64,000 bases of DNA from Neelides folsomi (lineage: Eukaryota; Arthropoda; Collembola; Neelipleona; Neelidae): assembly GCA_034687125.1 (NCBI GenBank), contig JAQGBZ010000040.1, forward strand, positions 236,115 to 300,114, read 5' to 3'. The number at the start of each line of letters is the position of its first letter. The stretch's first letter is position 1. Both the position numbers and the translations under genes were made by a program. The notes below the pieces were generated by a model that made no database searches, had not been told where the DNA came from, and worked only from the letters and a program-made list of their open reading frames with translations. Below, piece after piece: positions 19,804 through 33,900 of this stretch.

Positions 19804-22561
19804 TGGGCGTCGCAAGAGTTCCTTTGTATGAGTGAGTTCTTCCGTCACTTCCGGCCTCATTGTCAAGTTTGTCAAAGTAGCACATCAGTGAATCAAAAAT
19901 TTATCATTGCCAAATCTGACATATTGTATTCACACTATATTTTATTTCAACATTAAAATAATCTCATATAGGCTTATTTACCTGCGTACTTAAATAATAA
20001 GTATTATTTGCAAATTTGCATTATACCTATAGTATATTAGTATATTGGCAATGTGTGGTACTTACTTTTAATATGGCAAAATTTTTTTTTTATTTAAATG
20101 ATAAAATCTTAAAGTATTGTCGGAAATTCGTATATGACAATAACTTTACATAAATTGTTGTAAAAAGGTAAAACATGGGAAAGATACAAAGTTTCCGACA
20201 ATCTAAAAGTAAGATTTGGAATTCTTGTTCGTAAATCGTAATAACTTAAGGTATGATTCATATTAATGTAAGTCAGCATGCACAAAATTAGTTTTTTTAT
20301 TGCTCTCCGTCATTTCTTATATGTTTGCCCAAATTGGATTTGGTCATAAATATAAAAAATGTAAAATAATATTTGTATTATGTATTCATACCTTATTCCT
20401 CTTGTACTTTAAATCTTACATAAATATCTACAAAGGTGTATACAATGTATTATATGCAAATAAATTGGGATGATACTTTATAAGCATTTTTTACCTATAC
20501 CAATGAAACTATAGTATGAGCATATTCACATTTGCATAAGGTGTATTTGTTAGTTAACAAGGATAATAAATGACATGACCAAAATTGCATTCGTTATTTG
20601 ACATATTTAGTCATCCTATGACTTAATCAACTATAATTCATTTTTATTAATAAATTGAAATTTTTACCAATTTTAAGATAAATTCTCCTTTTTAAAACCT
20701 CTATATTTGCAAAAGATTCATTATTTGAATATATGAATTTTTGCACATTTTGATATTTTAGCCTACATTTAAATATTTGTATAACAATACTTATTTTCAT
20801 CGACTACCTGTATTGTAATAGTTTAATAATAAATGTTTTAATTAAACTGCATACATACAAATTTGTATGAAGATAATTTGATGCAAATATTTCGGCAGAT
20901 GCAAAATAGTTAGAAATTACTTGGGCAAATATTTTCATAGGAGATTGCTATAAGCTTAACAATTATATCTTTTACATTAATTACCTACAGTAAGGAGTAT
21001 ACATACAAATACATACTAAATACAGTAGATTCAGGTTTACAGGTTTTGAATTTAACATTGGTTGTATTTAAATCCTACCATGATATTCATTAGCTCTAAA
21101 TGGACTTCACCTGCTGTCTCGATTCCATTGTGGTTTTAGCGAGTGGAGATGAGTGTAGGTAATATATTTATTCTTCCTCCCATCCTTTCTCGCCTTCAGT
21201 TCTGTTCTGCCCCTCCAGCCCAACTTAGCGAATCTTCCGACCACAGAATCCCACATATTATGCAACTTCCCAACACGAATAAATATTCTCAACAGTTTCA
21301 ACTTTCATCCCCTCCAAATTCACTAATGAGCCAAAAATGGTTTATCTACATAACGAAAACTCATTTTGAACCCAATTCAACATTACAACATTTTTCAAAA
21401 TTACAGTAAGAAATTCAATTGACAGTGCGTGTATCAAATTGTTCTAATTTTAAATAATAACGTGTTATTTACATAAACTAACATTAAAAATTTAACTTAT
21501 GTGACAATAAGACTATTTAAAACACAAGGCACAAATATTAAGTAATATTAAGTACAACCTTTCCGACCATAAATATGACATTATTACATTAAAATGTAAT
21601 TCTGAATAACAGTTTTGTTTTGATCAAGTCGTTTAAATGCTTATAAGAATTCAGAGTGAACTCCAGTGGGAAAACAACGTTTGTGCATAAAATTGGTTTT
21701 TCCGTGAAGTTAAGCCCTTGAAAATGGCTCACATCATCCCTTGAATGTGAAAGAGGGTTTACCTATCCATATCAGTTCTTATTCGGAAGTTATATGGTAC
21801 ATAAAATATATCCATTAGGAGCAGATAGACCGAATATTTCCCTTCTCAAGAACTTTTCACTTTCGACTATCTTCCCGCACATCACCCACACGGCGGAATT
21901 AAAGGGGGAATCTAAAAGCAGAAAATCTGGTGAAACTTTACGGTAACTTTTATTCTTCTTGTATGTACTTGACAGTAGTTGATATGGCTTTTTCTTCTTT
22001 ACTCAATGTCCGTGGATTGGAGTGCATTCGTGACCTTCATAAAAAATGTATTGCATTTTAGAAATAGGTACCTTGAGAAAAGAACCAAGCCATTTCATAT
22101 GTCCAATATAACTAGATTATACGTACAAAGGATCCATGAGTCTCTTTTAACCTCCACTAATTACATTCTCACATGCTACGTAAAATCATGAACATTTAAG
22201 AAAGCCATGTATACCTATTTGTGCTCGTGTATATAAAAAGATGCAATATCAGTGTACTAATAAGTAGTACTTAGTACACTAGTAGTATATATGTAAGTAG
22301 CATGCATTGTGTATATAAGGGAAAACATTATTCAATTAATTGTATCTCCTTGTTCGTTAGCTCCCTTCTATTCTGGGTTTTATATCCCTTGTATGGCTAA
22401 AGGTATATGAAGTGCATTCAAGTACGTCAAAGCACATTTCGGGGAAAGAAATCGATCGAGATCTCTCTTTCTCCAAAACCCTTCACAAGGTCTCGATACA
22501 GTGAATCTAAACCTAATAAGACAACTATGGTATTTCTATACTATACTTTCTATTCTAAAAT

Positions 22562-22610
22562 ATACCATATGTACCATGTACCATGTACCATATGTACCAT
22601 GTACCATATC
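22562..22610. repeat. Tandem repeat of GTACCAT/GTACCATAT units
   Basis: About seven interleaved copies of 7- and 9-base units occur in a row. Because GTAC and CATATG are self-complementary, the array can fold on itself. Confidence 0.75.
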
Positions 22611-23204
22611 TATATATGTAGTATGGTATATTTTGTTCTATTACTTTGAAGATATCCAGCTTTTAACAATTTTAGCTATACAAATTTAGTGATATAGTGT
22701 CGTATTTATAGTGGAAAGAGACGGAGAAAGGAAGCGTATGGCTCTAATGTACAGAATACGTGACGTGTAGGAAAGTCTATAGAGTTAATATTTATATAAG
22801 GGAAACATGCTGTCCAAACTCGGGAGGCGAAAACGAGGAGAGTTCCCTTGAATGTAAAGAAGAAAATTACTTGCTCTCTCACTTGGACCTTCAGTTCAAC
22901 GTGGGATTTGAGACCGAGCGGAGCGGCGCTTCATCTTCCCTGCTGCTTCAAAACTTAACGGACTCAACTTCCTTACTGTAAATGTCATATATAGGCTATT
23001 TAATATTTTCATTCTTCACTCTTATTACATAAATACACACAGATACTATACTTTCAGATATACTCAAGTGATTATAAAAAATTTACTTTCGTATATTACA
23101 CAAAGTTTAATAACGTGGTTTGTATAATCCATACATAAATATAAATACAGCATATCTGTACAACTTTGTATTTATAAACTTAAAGTATGAGTAGGATTGG
23201 AGTT

Positions 23205-23574
23205 CTATATAACTCTATGTAAAGTTAAGTGTGAGAGTTGAACTTGTGTTGGTACAAATATTATCATCCTTTCAACCCCAATTGCGTTGAAGAGGATTTG
23301 AGGCAAAGTGTCGTGGAACTCCTGCGGTAGGAGAAGATTCGAGTAATAAAAGTCGTCATAATCATAAGAAGAAGCAGAAAAGAGTTTTCTCCTCTTCAAT
23401 TCCAACCTGCGGGAGATGAGATTGAGTTAATAATAAGAGAGCCGCGAGACTCATCATCAAAATCTTCAAACTTTTCCAACACGCTATACTGGGATTGTAT
23501 ACATACAACTTACATTCCACCGAGGAATCTTGACTATCTTCCACCGTAAGTATTTCCTGTACACTTCCAAACAC
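23205..23574 (-). other. Possible short exons of an unidentified - strand gene
   Basis: A GC-richer patch contains a good donor (GGAAT|GTAAGT near 23519) and a pyrimidine-rich acceptor ending CCCGCAG at 23406. After the acceptor, one frame stays open from 23405 to 23205 and includes the stretch SSYDYDDFYYSNLLLPQEF. Removing this intron would create an ATG across the junction, but the product resembles nothing known to me. The same stretch also offers a short leader-like frame (MSLAALLLL). Coding status is doubtful. Confidence 0.2.
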
Positions 23575-24859
23575 TCAACACTTTAATTTCACTCCTTGGG
23601 CATTTTTGAGGGGATCTGGTGCGGTGGAATGAATCCCTGCTGACTAAATAGCTCAGGATTTTTCTTAATTAATTAAATTGTAATTTAGAAACTACTCCAA
23701 CTAACATTAAGATTAAGTTATCAAGTTTCACTAGTGCAGTGTTTAAATTAAAAGCACTACCAGAGTTCATTTTATATTTTAAATTGAATTTAAATTATGG
23801 AAAATTTATTAAATTCTTCCATAAATCTGTAAGTAGGTTTTGAGCTCCAAAGTAAAAAAAAGCTTATGGTTAATATTAGTGAAAAAATCTGTGAGAATAA
23901 TTGAATTAGTTAATATTTATTTAAATCCTTATTGGAATGAATGAATGAAAAATTGAGAATAAGTATGAATGAATTTGCGAATGCAAATACTTAATGCAAA
24001 GTGGTATATAAATATTTATATATGCCTAAGTACATCTTTGCCATCTTGTCTTTGTCTTTCTGTGCACATATAATAGGGAGTTCTCTTAATCCTTGGGAGC
24101 CTGCTGTGTATTTTAATAGCTTCTGACCCGAATTCCTTCAATTACCGTTCTCCCACACGGCTACCTTATAAAATTTCCTCTCTCGACTCACGTCCGTAAT
24201 CAAATAATCTCACCCTAAAATAAATCATGAACTGAACCAAAATATTACTCGTAACACTCTAGATTGCTGGATATCCTTTTTATATTATTTCTTATTTCCA
24301 CTTCCGAGTATATTAGACCGAGTGCAAAAAAGCATATTTCATATTGTATGTTTAATGTGAATGTGTATTTATTTATAAGTTTTGTATTTCTTATTGTATT
24401 TAATTTATGCAGAATATTAACCCTACTCACTCGAGGTTATATCAAATTATATTCAACAACGATTAAGGTTGATGGCTTATGGCTTCATACATTCTATGGA
24501 TAAGTATAGGTAAATAGAATTTATTTGTTGGCTCATTTTTCCTCAACTTAAGACGTCATATCTCAGGGGTTTAAGAAAAGTAAATAAAGAGTTTTATTGG
24601 GCCGTGAATAAAGTACAAGTTGCGTATCGATATTTGAGCTATTTAAGCTAAAGATTATAAATATACCTGCTTCTTTTATGACTCACTCTCTTACTGACTA
24701 AATTCCAGTGAAAATATGTATCATACAATTTTTTTCTTACAGTATGATTCATTTATTGTTCAGCCAACCGGGATAATTCCTATCCATGATAAATTATTAT
24801 CCGCATTTCAAAATTTTCTTTTTTACTATCACAGAGTAAATAGTTTTAAGCATAGATTT

Positions 24860-24887
24860 ATGATGCTTAAATAGATTTAAGCATCAT
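24860..24887. repeat. Perfect 13-bp inverted repeat with a 2-base centre
   Basis: ATGATGCTTAAAT, AG, ATTTAAGCATCAT: a 28-base near-palindrome in noncoding sequence. Confidence 0.9.
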
Positions 24888-27187
24888 ATTACATAAATAA
24901 AATATGAATTTTTCTACTATGTACATAGGATAAGTATATTTAGTTCAAAAGGGTCTTAATAGATAATTCATAAAAAGGTATAGGTTAGGAATTGATTGTC
25001 ATACATGTAACTTATTGTGCACTTTGTACAATGAATTTAAAACAGAATAAGCCATAAGTATACAAAAACCCATAAAAGTCTAAGAATTATTAAAATAAGA
25101 AAGATGGGCCCAAATATAATATTTATTAAAAAGTATAACAATTCATTTTATGGATGGTAAATAGAAACGAAGCATACATTTAAAATAATATCTTTTGTTG
25201 TACGCCTAACACTAAGTATACCTTAAGCCTTAAGTACATAGTTAAAAAAGTTAATGTATACTTAGGGTATGCATACTAGGAATCTGCATTCATGTTCTTG
25301 AATAGGGAAATGAAAAGAATCCCAAATCACATCATCTATTTATTCAAAGTGAAGCCGCAAATAGATATTAGTTGTATAAAGTTCCTTAGTAAAACTCCGG
25401 TTTCACAAATTCATTCTTTGGAATTCAATGGCATTCAATGAATGAAAGTTCTTAAGAGCTTCAATAAACGTCATTTTACAAGTGAGTCTTAAATCTCATC
25501 CTTTTCGCTTTAATGCCCGCATTCAAGCCATTTTTTCTTTCTGGGTGGAAAGAATGAAAGGAAGAGGGGACGAGATTAACATATTTTAAACGGAACTCAT
25601 CTTCCCATTTAACCAGGGACCTCTTATCTTTATTTTATTTAATACCTTGATAAAATTCATACCGGTAAAGGAAGGATGAAAAGTTGTTTCAATTTTGTTA
25701 CACATGAAATAGATTTTATACTTATTCTTATATGAGAAATATAAAATCTTATATGGAAAAGATGAAGAATTGTGAATATAAAGTTCAAGGTGAGTTTCTT
25801 TGAATGAAGGCAATTATTAAGATAAAGCCAGGATATGCATTGAGATAGAAAAGACGTTCCTTCACATTCACTCAACTTACACACTGAGTGAATGCCAAGG
25901 CTAAGTGTTTCAAAACTTTATATTAAATATATGTATCTATACGCACTATTATTTCTATATATGATATTATTTCTTTACGCTATTATTTTTCTATCCTTTA
26001 TTACCACAATGCAGGTATATTTAATATTATATAATTTAAAGGTGAAGACATCACTCACCTCCCATTATAATTCCATCAAGAAGTGTGTTCGACTCCCACC
26101 TCGTTAAAATGGGAAGACTGGGAAGAGTGCGGAGAAAGAAATGTCTTTTTAACCTTTATATCCCATGAGGAATTTGGTAAAGTAGTGACTCGAGGCAAGT
26201 CATCGTGATTTGAGTCGAGGCAAATTTTTCAATTCGTATTTATGAATTTGTATATTAATCCTGTACCGGGGGAGTGTTTCGTGTAGAGCCCATCAAAATA
26301 TTATCCTTCTCGCTTCCTCGAGTGCCTCGGTTCATTGGGGGAAGAGAAGACGCTCAAATTCGATTCTTATAAGACCACGTCGTAAATTGAGAGAGGAAGC
26401 TTCCCTTTCCCCAATTATCCAAAACGAGATTAAATAAATTACACTCCCTTCCCTCGATCTTTCTACATGTAGGATAGATGTAGATGTACTAACTAATATA
26501 GTAGGTGTACTAATGTTACTCATGCTCTCAATATACCAAGCTTGGTACTCATACAAAGATCAGGTTGAAAGAAAAGTACATAAATTTTAACTATCTTATA
26601 TAAGACCAATATAAAGTTAGGAGTTTAATAAACGAAAGAACACGACTTATTATCATGAACCATAATGGCAGATAGAGGTAAAAGATTATTCGTCCGAAAA
26701 TACCACAAGAGCCTTACTGAAATTTTTTACACACCTATGCGAATTTAAAGTCAAAATATCTTCTCTCCAGTAACTCAAGAACACTAAAATTTTCAAGTTG
26801 TTTTTAAAACATGATTTTTATGGCATGCTAAAAAATCATATACACACATAAATATTCATACAAATACACAATACTTATCATACAACAAAATACAATATTG
26901 TGCAAAAATTTTGTCATTGAATCTTCTCCATATTAGGTGTTGAGGACAGCATGACGTATTATTGTATACACATACATTATTTTTCATATGATTATTTTGA
27001 TTATACAAACTGGCTAAGCATATGAAGATGTTTTCTGGAATATTGTATTTACTATTTAGCATGTAGGTATGTATGCTATGTACATAGTTAAAGAGGATTT
27101 ATACGATTTATTCGATGATTGGTATCTCGTAATAAAATTCTCCTGTGTATCATCATCTCCTTCACCTAACTATAATTTATTTTCTAG

Positions 27188-27536
27188 GTAGTCCGCTCGA
27201 GAACGTGACTCGACGGAATCGAAGATATTCTCCGCTCTCAAATTCGCAACGTAATCTCTCTGAGCTCCTCTTCAACGTCTCTTTCTCCATCAGTGAAAAA
27301 AGAAGTGAAAAATTGAGAAGACCGTTCAAACATAATATTTCCTATATAAGACCTTATTTCTTGTTCAAAATTACATTTTTAGTTGATCCTTGGGCAGATA
27401 GAAAGGAACAATTCCCTTTTCCGTGTCAAGTTACGTCGCCGTATTTTATAACAGTTTTTTTCAACTCGTGGATCCATCACTTCCCAAAGTTCTATTTTAT
27501 ATCTCTCACAAGGTTCTTTTTAATACGTTCGATATT
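27188..27536 (+). other. Probable 5' noncoding exon of the secreted-protein gene at 27985
   Basis: A good acceptor (TTTTCTAG ending at 27187) opens a GC-richer stretch that ends at a consensus donor (GATATT|GTAAGT at 27536/27537), with a second donor TTTC|GTAAGT nine bases on. The next acceptor, AACAG at 27979, precedes the start codon at 27985 by five bases. This fits a 5' UTR exon of the following gene. The open frame across it has no recognisable domain. Confidence 0.4.
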
Positions 27537-27984
27537 GTAAGTTTCGTAAGTTAAATAAGTTTATTATTAAGTATATAAACTGAGCTCGACATTACATTTA
27601 ACATTTGTCCCTCAAAAGCAATTTGAAATTGAGTTTTTCACTCCACTCAACACTTGTGAAAGTTTCAAGTGAGTCTGAAGGACGAACATATTGTTATTAA
27701 TAATATACACACGGCTTATTCCCGTGATACTTCATTATTCTGACATTGTTTCGCATTATTGCAAATTTAAACCACAGAGTCATTCTACAGATACTTATAC
27801 AATACTTATACAAGGAAAAATTAAAGTGTCGGCAAGTTAAAAAGAAATTTAATGTAATGTAAAGAAGAAGAATATTCACTTTATTAACATTTAAATGAGA
27901 AGCAGTTAAGGAGAACTCAGTTAAAGGAGAAGGAATGACATTTACAAATTTTCCCCTCATTATTCGCAAATAATAACAGAAGTG

Positions 27985-30900
27985 ATGGTGCGTCGGAGGA
28001 AGATGACGAATCTTCTCTTTTTATTTTATTTATTCGGACTGTGTGTGAGTGATCCGGTGTACGTGCGTTCTGGTTCCGGTTCCTTTGGTCAGATTGTCAC
28101 ATCTTCCACATTGAGATGGACCAAGGGGCGGACAGAGGATTCGGCGACTCTCTCAAAATCCAACAGTGACCACAACACTTTCCAACAGGCTCACTCGATC
28201 ATTTGCCGCATTCCAGGTAAAAAACCCACACGCAGAGATCCAAGTCTTGTTATTTTATTGTCTCTCTTGAATATTTCACTTTTTCATTTCTCGTCCACAC
28301 AGGAAGTCTCATTGTCGGCTTTTTCTCTTTTTCTCTCCTCTACCTCTTGGAAGAATAATTTATGATAAAGACATGTGGGGACTTTTATTTCACAGTCCTT
28401 CCCTTCAGTCCTTTATTCTCTTTACTTAATTCTTTTAACTGACATAAGCATGCACAGGTGCATTAGGTAAATAATGAGTTTCTCCAGAATACAATTGTTT
28501 TATTTATTTCATTATGCATTGCAGATAAGTAGTAAAACGAAAATACGAGAAAATCGTATGTAATTTGTATACGCACTATGTTATGTATTTAACATAATAT
28601 ATAGATATGCAGATTTAGCATAGAAACCTGCTGTTTATATCTTTCAACATGTTTCTTGAATTTTTATCCTTTGAATTTTTTCCTTTGAATTTTCCCCATT
28701 GGATCTTTCCCTAATAGTTATCATTTACCTTTTATCTTAAGTCTTTATCATATCTTGACTTAAGACGTCTTGAGTTCTTGAGTCTCTTAAGGAATGGAGA
28801 ACCGTTTATTATATATTATGCAGAATGAAATATCTGTTAAGACTCAAGTGCTCCTTCCCAATCTCTTAATTTACCAGCATAAGTATTTGGTATATTAAAG
28901 AAAACCTTTTAAAGTGATTGAACATTTGATACCCTGCAGGTGTTTCGAGCGTTGGATTAGTAGACAAGGACTCGGACGAGTGCGTGGTTCATATGCGACA
29001 AGAAGAAGAGAGTCGATCTCGTATCAAAGTATATCAAACTATCTCTGCCGGAGCTTCTCGTCTCATTTGGGTCGAGTGGCGTCGTCCGAATTCTCCTCCT
29101 GCTGGAGCAATTGCCGTGAGCTTGAAACCCTCACACCGATTCATCGCTTCCGACCCCTCGCTCTCCAAGATCGGCTTCATGGACCCAAAATTAAACCTAG
29201 GTTCAGCTATTTTCCCCGACTCGACTGAAGGAGCCACAAGTTCTTTAATTCTCACGGAAATCGAGCCGGAAAGGTACGAAATGGGTAATGTGGATCTGAG
29301 TCGAATTAAAGGGTTCATCGAGGAAGAAATCGTCCTCGCTGTGGGTCACTTAAAAAATGAGGAGCGAAGTGAAGAGGAATACTCGTGGGAAGAAGGGAAA
29401 GAAAAAGTGGAGAGCATTCTCTCCTATGAGATCAATGTCTATGACTACTGGGGACAAGGGAACTTGATGGCCAAAGGACTTCATACATCAATTGCTCTCA
29501 AGAACGAAACGAAGATTATCGAATGGGGAATTCCTTATTCACTTACTGGTAAGAATAAGAATCGTAGAATCGTAGATAAATTAGATATGTGATATTTTTG
29601 ACCGTTGCGTGATCTTTGTAAGTTGATGTAACCTAAACCAATTGTGGTGTCATAGGAAGTAAATCACTCTTGGTCCTTCTCATCTTCTCAGGACAATTGG
29701 TTCATGAGCCATTGATTCCCTTTTACAATTTACGAGGGATTCCTCCCTCATGTTATATCTCACGCTGGGTTGTTGTCAATTTACTAAACTTCCAATACCA
29801 CTATATATCCAATGTCCACTCGACCCTTATATAAGATATAAAAATAAAGGATCTCTCTATATCAGTATAATATCTGTACAAGTAGGATCAGATATCTATA
29901 CGAATGACAATGAGTAAATATATGAACTTCTTTATATACCTCCGTATGTACTATTTATGTATGTAGTATGTGATGTGGGGATTGGCAATGTATCTTAAAT
30001 GTGTCCATCTCCGAACTCATCAATTTACTGGTCAATGAAGCAATTTGACAATGAATTTACTCAACCCCTATTTGACCTAGGATTACTTTCACGAGTGTTG
30101 TGGGAATAGTGGGCATTATCCACACCTATAGTTATATGAAAGATATACTATCAGTAGTAGAATGAGTAGCATGGGATTCGTGCAGATGAATCAATATGAT
30201 GCAATACAATATAAAAGAAAAAGATGCGAACTTCGCCCTCCCCCAACGCAGTTCCGCTTTGACACAACGTATCCAATAATCTCATCTGTAGAAAAACAAC
30301 TGGTCGGAGGCAATGAATCCTCCTCTTTCAATTACCGAATTTGCCACATTTGAAATCACATCCGAGGGGATAGAAATATATCACTGCAGATGTGCCATAT
30401 ATTTTTGCATCTATCTGTACTTTATATATAGAAATTAGAAATAGAAACCGTATGTATTTCACCGTATGTATGAGTTTAGGAGTCTCTGGAGGTAACTACT
30501 AATATACTTAAGTTAGAAATGTATGGTAGATACATGTGGTAATATTAAGTTGTATGACTCGGTTAATACAATTTGACAGTTCATTTACTATGTATATAAA
30601 CATTGAAAATTGATACTCTTCCCCAACCTCATCGACATTTATTTAACTTTACTCAATCAGCCCGACCAAACCAAAACATTTAAGACAAACATTCAACTTA
30701 TCTTTTTTGTTTATCAACAATCAGCCTCGAAAATATTCTCACGGTTTTTCGGCAACATATGACACATCCATTAGTTTTCAATATTGGTCGAGAATTGTTT
30801 AAAGACAACATTAAGAAAGAGATCAAATAGAAAGCTACAAGAAAGAAGATAATTCAATACTTTTTGAAATTCTTCAAAGTCCTCAAGCCAATACAACTCC

Positions 30901-33900
30901 CGATCTCACATTAACACTATCAGTAGGAATAAAATAAAATAAAATATATGGTAATGGTCAAGTAATAGATTAAATTTATCCTGATAAAAAGACTCAATTG
31001 GAAATGCATAGGGAAAAACTTGAATTCCAACTTGCAACTATTTAAAAGTCTTTCTTGTTACATGTCAAATTCCACTGGATCAGATATTTTTGTAATGAGA
31101 TATTCGTGTAAATGCAAATTTAAATAATTAAGACATTGGAAAGCAATTAAAAAAATCACAAATTCCAAACCTACAACCCAACGACATCAATTAAAAGTTA
31201 AAATCCCCAAGTCTTCCCTTCTTGGATTTATCCAAATAAAAAAAATTTCGCCATCTTTTTATTATTTATAGTTTTAGAAAGTTTCTGAAATTCTTTTTAT
31301 TCTTTTAACAAACGTTAAGTAAATCAAATGTGTAGTTAAATAAATACAATTCAGAATTCAGAACCTCCTTTATCCTCAGGGAACTTCAAGAGAAAAAAAT
31401 GAGGTTAAATTTTTATTTGTTGGGCATCGTTTTTTTCTCTCTAATATTAAGTTTGCTTTAGGAATCAATAATGAGTGAAGGTTCCTTGAGGAATCTATTC
31501 TTGACCCATTTAATGGGAAGTTCCGACAAAATAAAATGATGCTCGGTGTTTCCCGTTTTTCCATAGAAGGATTTTAAGTGAGCCATTAGCGGTTCCTTAA
31601 ACCTCACTTTCGACCATTTGCATTGAATATAGTGAATATATAGGGGAAGCCATTTGCAGTAAATTGGTTCTCATGAGAGGTTCTTCTTCAACTTAAATGT
31701 CTTCACATCCTTTCATCAACGCATTCATTCTTTGTCAGCAGAATACATTTGCCCATTTTAATCGCCCAAAATTCTTCAAACCGTCCAATATGTTAAATTC
31801 ACTTCAAGGCTTCAATGCCTTCAAAATAAATACATAAAAGATCCAAACGCAGGTTTGAGCTTTAAAGTAAGTACATAACAAATAATTATATAAGGCATAA
31901 ACAAGAATGACTGAACTGTATATCCTAATAAGCTACACTGGTATGAGCGGTATATACAGTATTCAATACAATATTTCAGTCACACATTGTATTTGAATGA
32001 TATGACTCTCTTGGTACTATTGGGTGTTGATAAATACGGCGTGGGCGAGGATCATTATTTTTCTCCAGCTTCTGATTTCCCATTGAGATAAAAGTATCAT
32101 CATCATCTCCGAATCTCCGCCACGTATCAACTCTCCATTTTACAATCTCCTGTCAATAAAAATGTGAGGATATTTAAATTTTCACACAAGGAACTCCCGA
32201 GTCAATTCCCTTTAAGGACTCCGTTAAAAGTAAAAAATGGTTTATGGACGAATAATAAAAAGGAGAGACTCGTGTGAGCAATTAAGAGATTCTTATTTGG
32301 GCGATTGGTATTTCGCCGAGTTGGAAACTCCTAATGCGTGTGGGATGATGGGAGTGACTCCGAAGTCAATAAATAAAACTTCGGTAGCAGAATCGCACGA
32401 AATTCTATTGGAAATTGTATTGTATTAATATGGCTGTAATAATACGTCTGTATTCTCTGTATACCATCACAAACTTTTTTAACCCTTGGGTTTGCTTTCA
32501 AGATATCCATACCATATTATTATTACTTAACGTATCGTTGAGTGAATTAATTCAATATTTCACTCTCACAATTCACAAAGTATGTATAAGTACAGGGAAA
32601 AAGTTTGCAACAAAATTGTATGTTATTGTTATGTAATAAAATGATATCCCAAACCCTTTTGAATTAAACAAAAACCTCGTAAAACTAGCCTTGTGGATGT
32701 ATCATAGAAATTTATGCGTTTAAAGTGGATGATTAAAATTCTACATTGTATGTGCTAATGTCTATATATTTAATATGATATAATAATATACCAATCATGT
32801 ACCTTATAATGAATATAATATATCCTACATACGATTTTACATACATACATAGGTACATACAATGTATTCAATGTCAGCTAGTACTTATTCTACATACATA
32901 CATACTTATGCATAAGCATAGTTGTACGAAAATCTAAATCCTTTGAGCAAATATTATGAGCAAAAGGATAAATACTTTCATTTGTAACGAGTTTAAGTGG
33001 TATACAAACAATGTGTGTGCATCCTATTTAAAACTATTGGATACATAGGAGATTTAATGGATACTCAAAGTGCAGAGATTCAAATGGGATGGTTGTGTGG
33101 ATGGAGTTTTCATTATTGTATAACTTCTAATTACGTTGATGGCCTTAATTGCTAATTGCCTTCTCTTCCGTTCTAACCCTAAAGACCGAGTTTGAATCAT
33201 CACTTATTTACACACGCTGGGTCTAATATGTCTGATTCTTCTTAATTTTAATGAGGCTCAACTCGAACCAAAGTGGTTTCTTTATTTGGTTTGATTAAAC
33301 ATTAAACGCTTTTATTCTTCCTTCGCTCCGACTGGCACGACAATCTCAAATCCTCCCTTATGTTCTTAATTACATTAATCGAAATCATTAAGGAAGGAAA
33401 TCTTATGGGAATTGAAATTATAAACTCATTTCATTTTGCTTTTAATGGGAATTTCAAACCTCAAAGGAATCATTAAACAATGTTAATTATAGTCCAAAAG
33501 TTATAATTATAACAAAGTATATTTACAAAGCATATTACCTTAAATTATTTTTTGATTCTTCACACTTTGTATTTTATATTTACTTTACGTAACGTCAATT
33601 TCAAGATTTTCTTTCTTTGTATTCTAAACAAGTTCCAAGCGTGTTATGTTATATTCCAGAGAATGATTGATTTAAAGGCTCGGATTAAATTTCGTGTTAT
33701 AATGAAAGAGCTTACAATACCGAATACTGAACTGATACATACAATACAAATATGTATGTATCTGTACATATAAATATATGTATTTACATTATTACCTATA
33801 CATACTACACTTCCATTTAGATCCATACTTATCAATAGAATAGAATTTTGTATATAAAATTATGTATAAAACAAGGTATAGGTAAAAGCATCATTGTTTA

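Larger units (their letters stand above)
14402..27187. other. Gene-poor 12.8 kb block
   Basis: No protein could be recognised on either strand. The sequence is AT-rich with many short open frames that look like chance. It contains palindromes (16090-16134, 19530-19548, 19786-19803, 24860-24887), tandem repeats (17677-17718, 22562-22610) and GC-richer patches near 15650-15910, 21110-21260, 22800-22980 and 23240-23560. The patches could be regulatory elements or exons of a gene not otherwise visible. Confidence 0.5.

Noticed and set aside
22760-22981. 73-codon plus-strand frame in a GC-richer patch
   Set aside because: No signal peptide, domain or matching splice sites; kept only as part of the note on possible regulatory islands.
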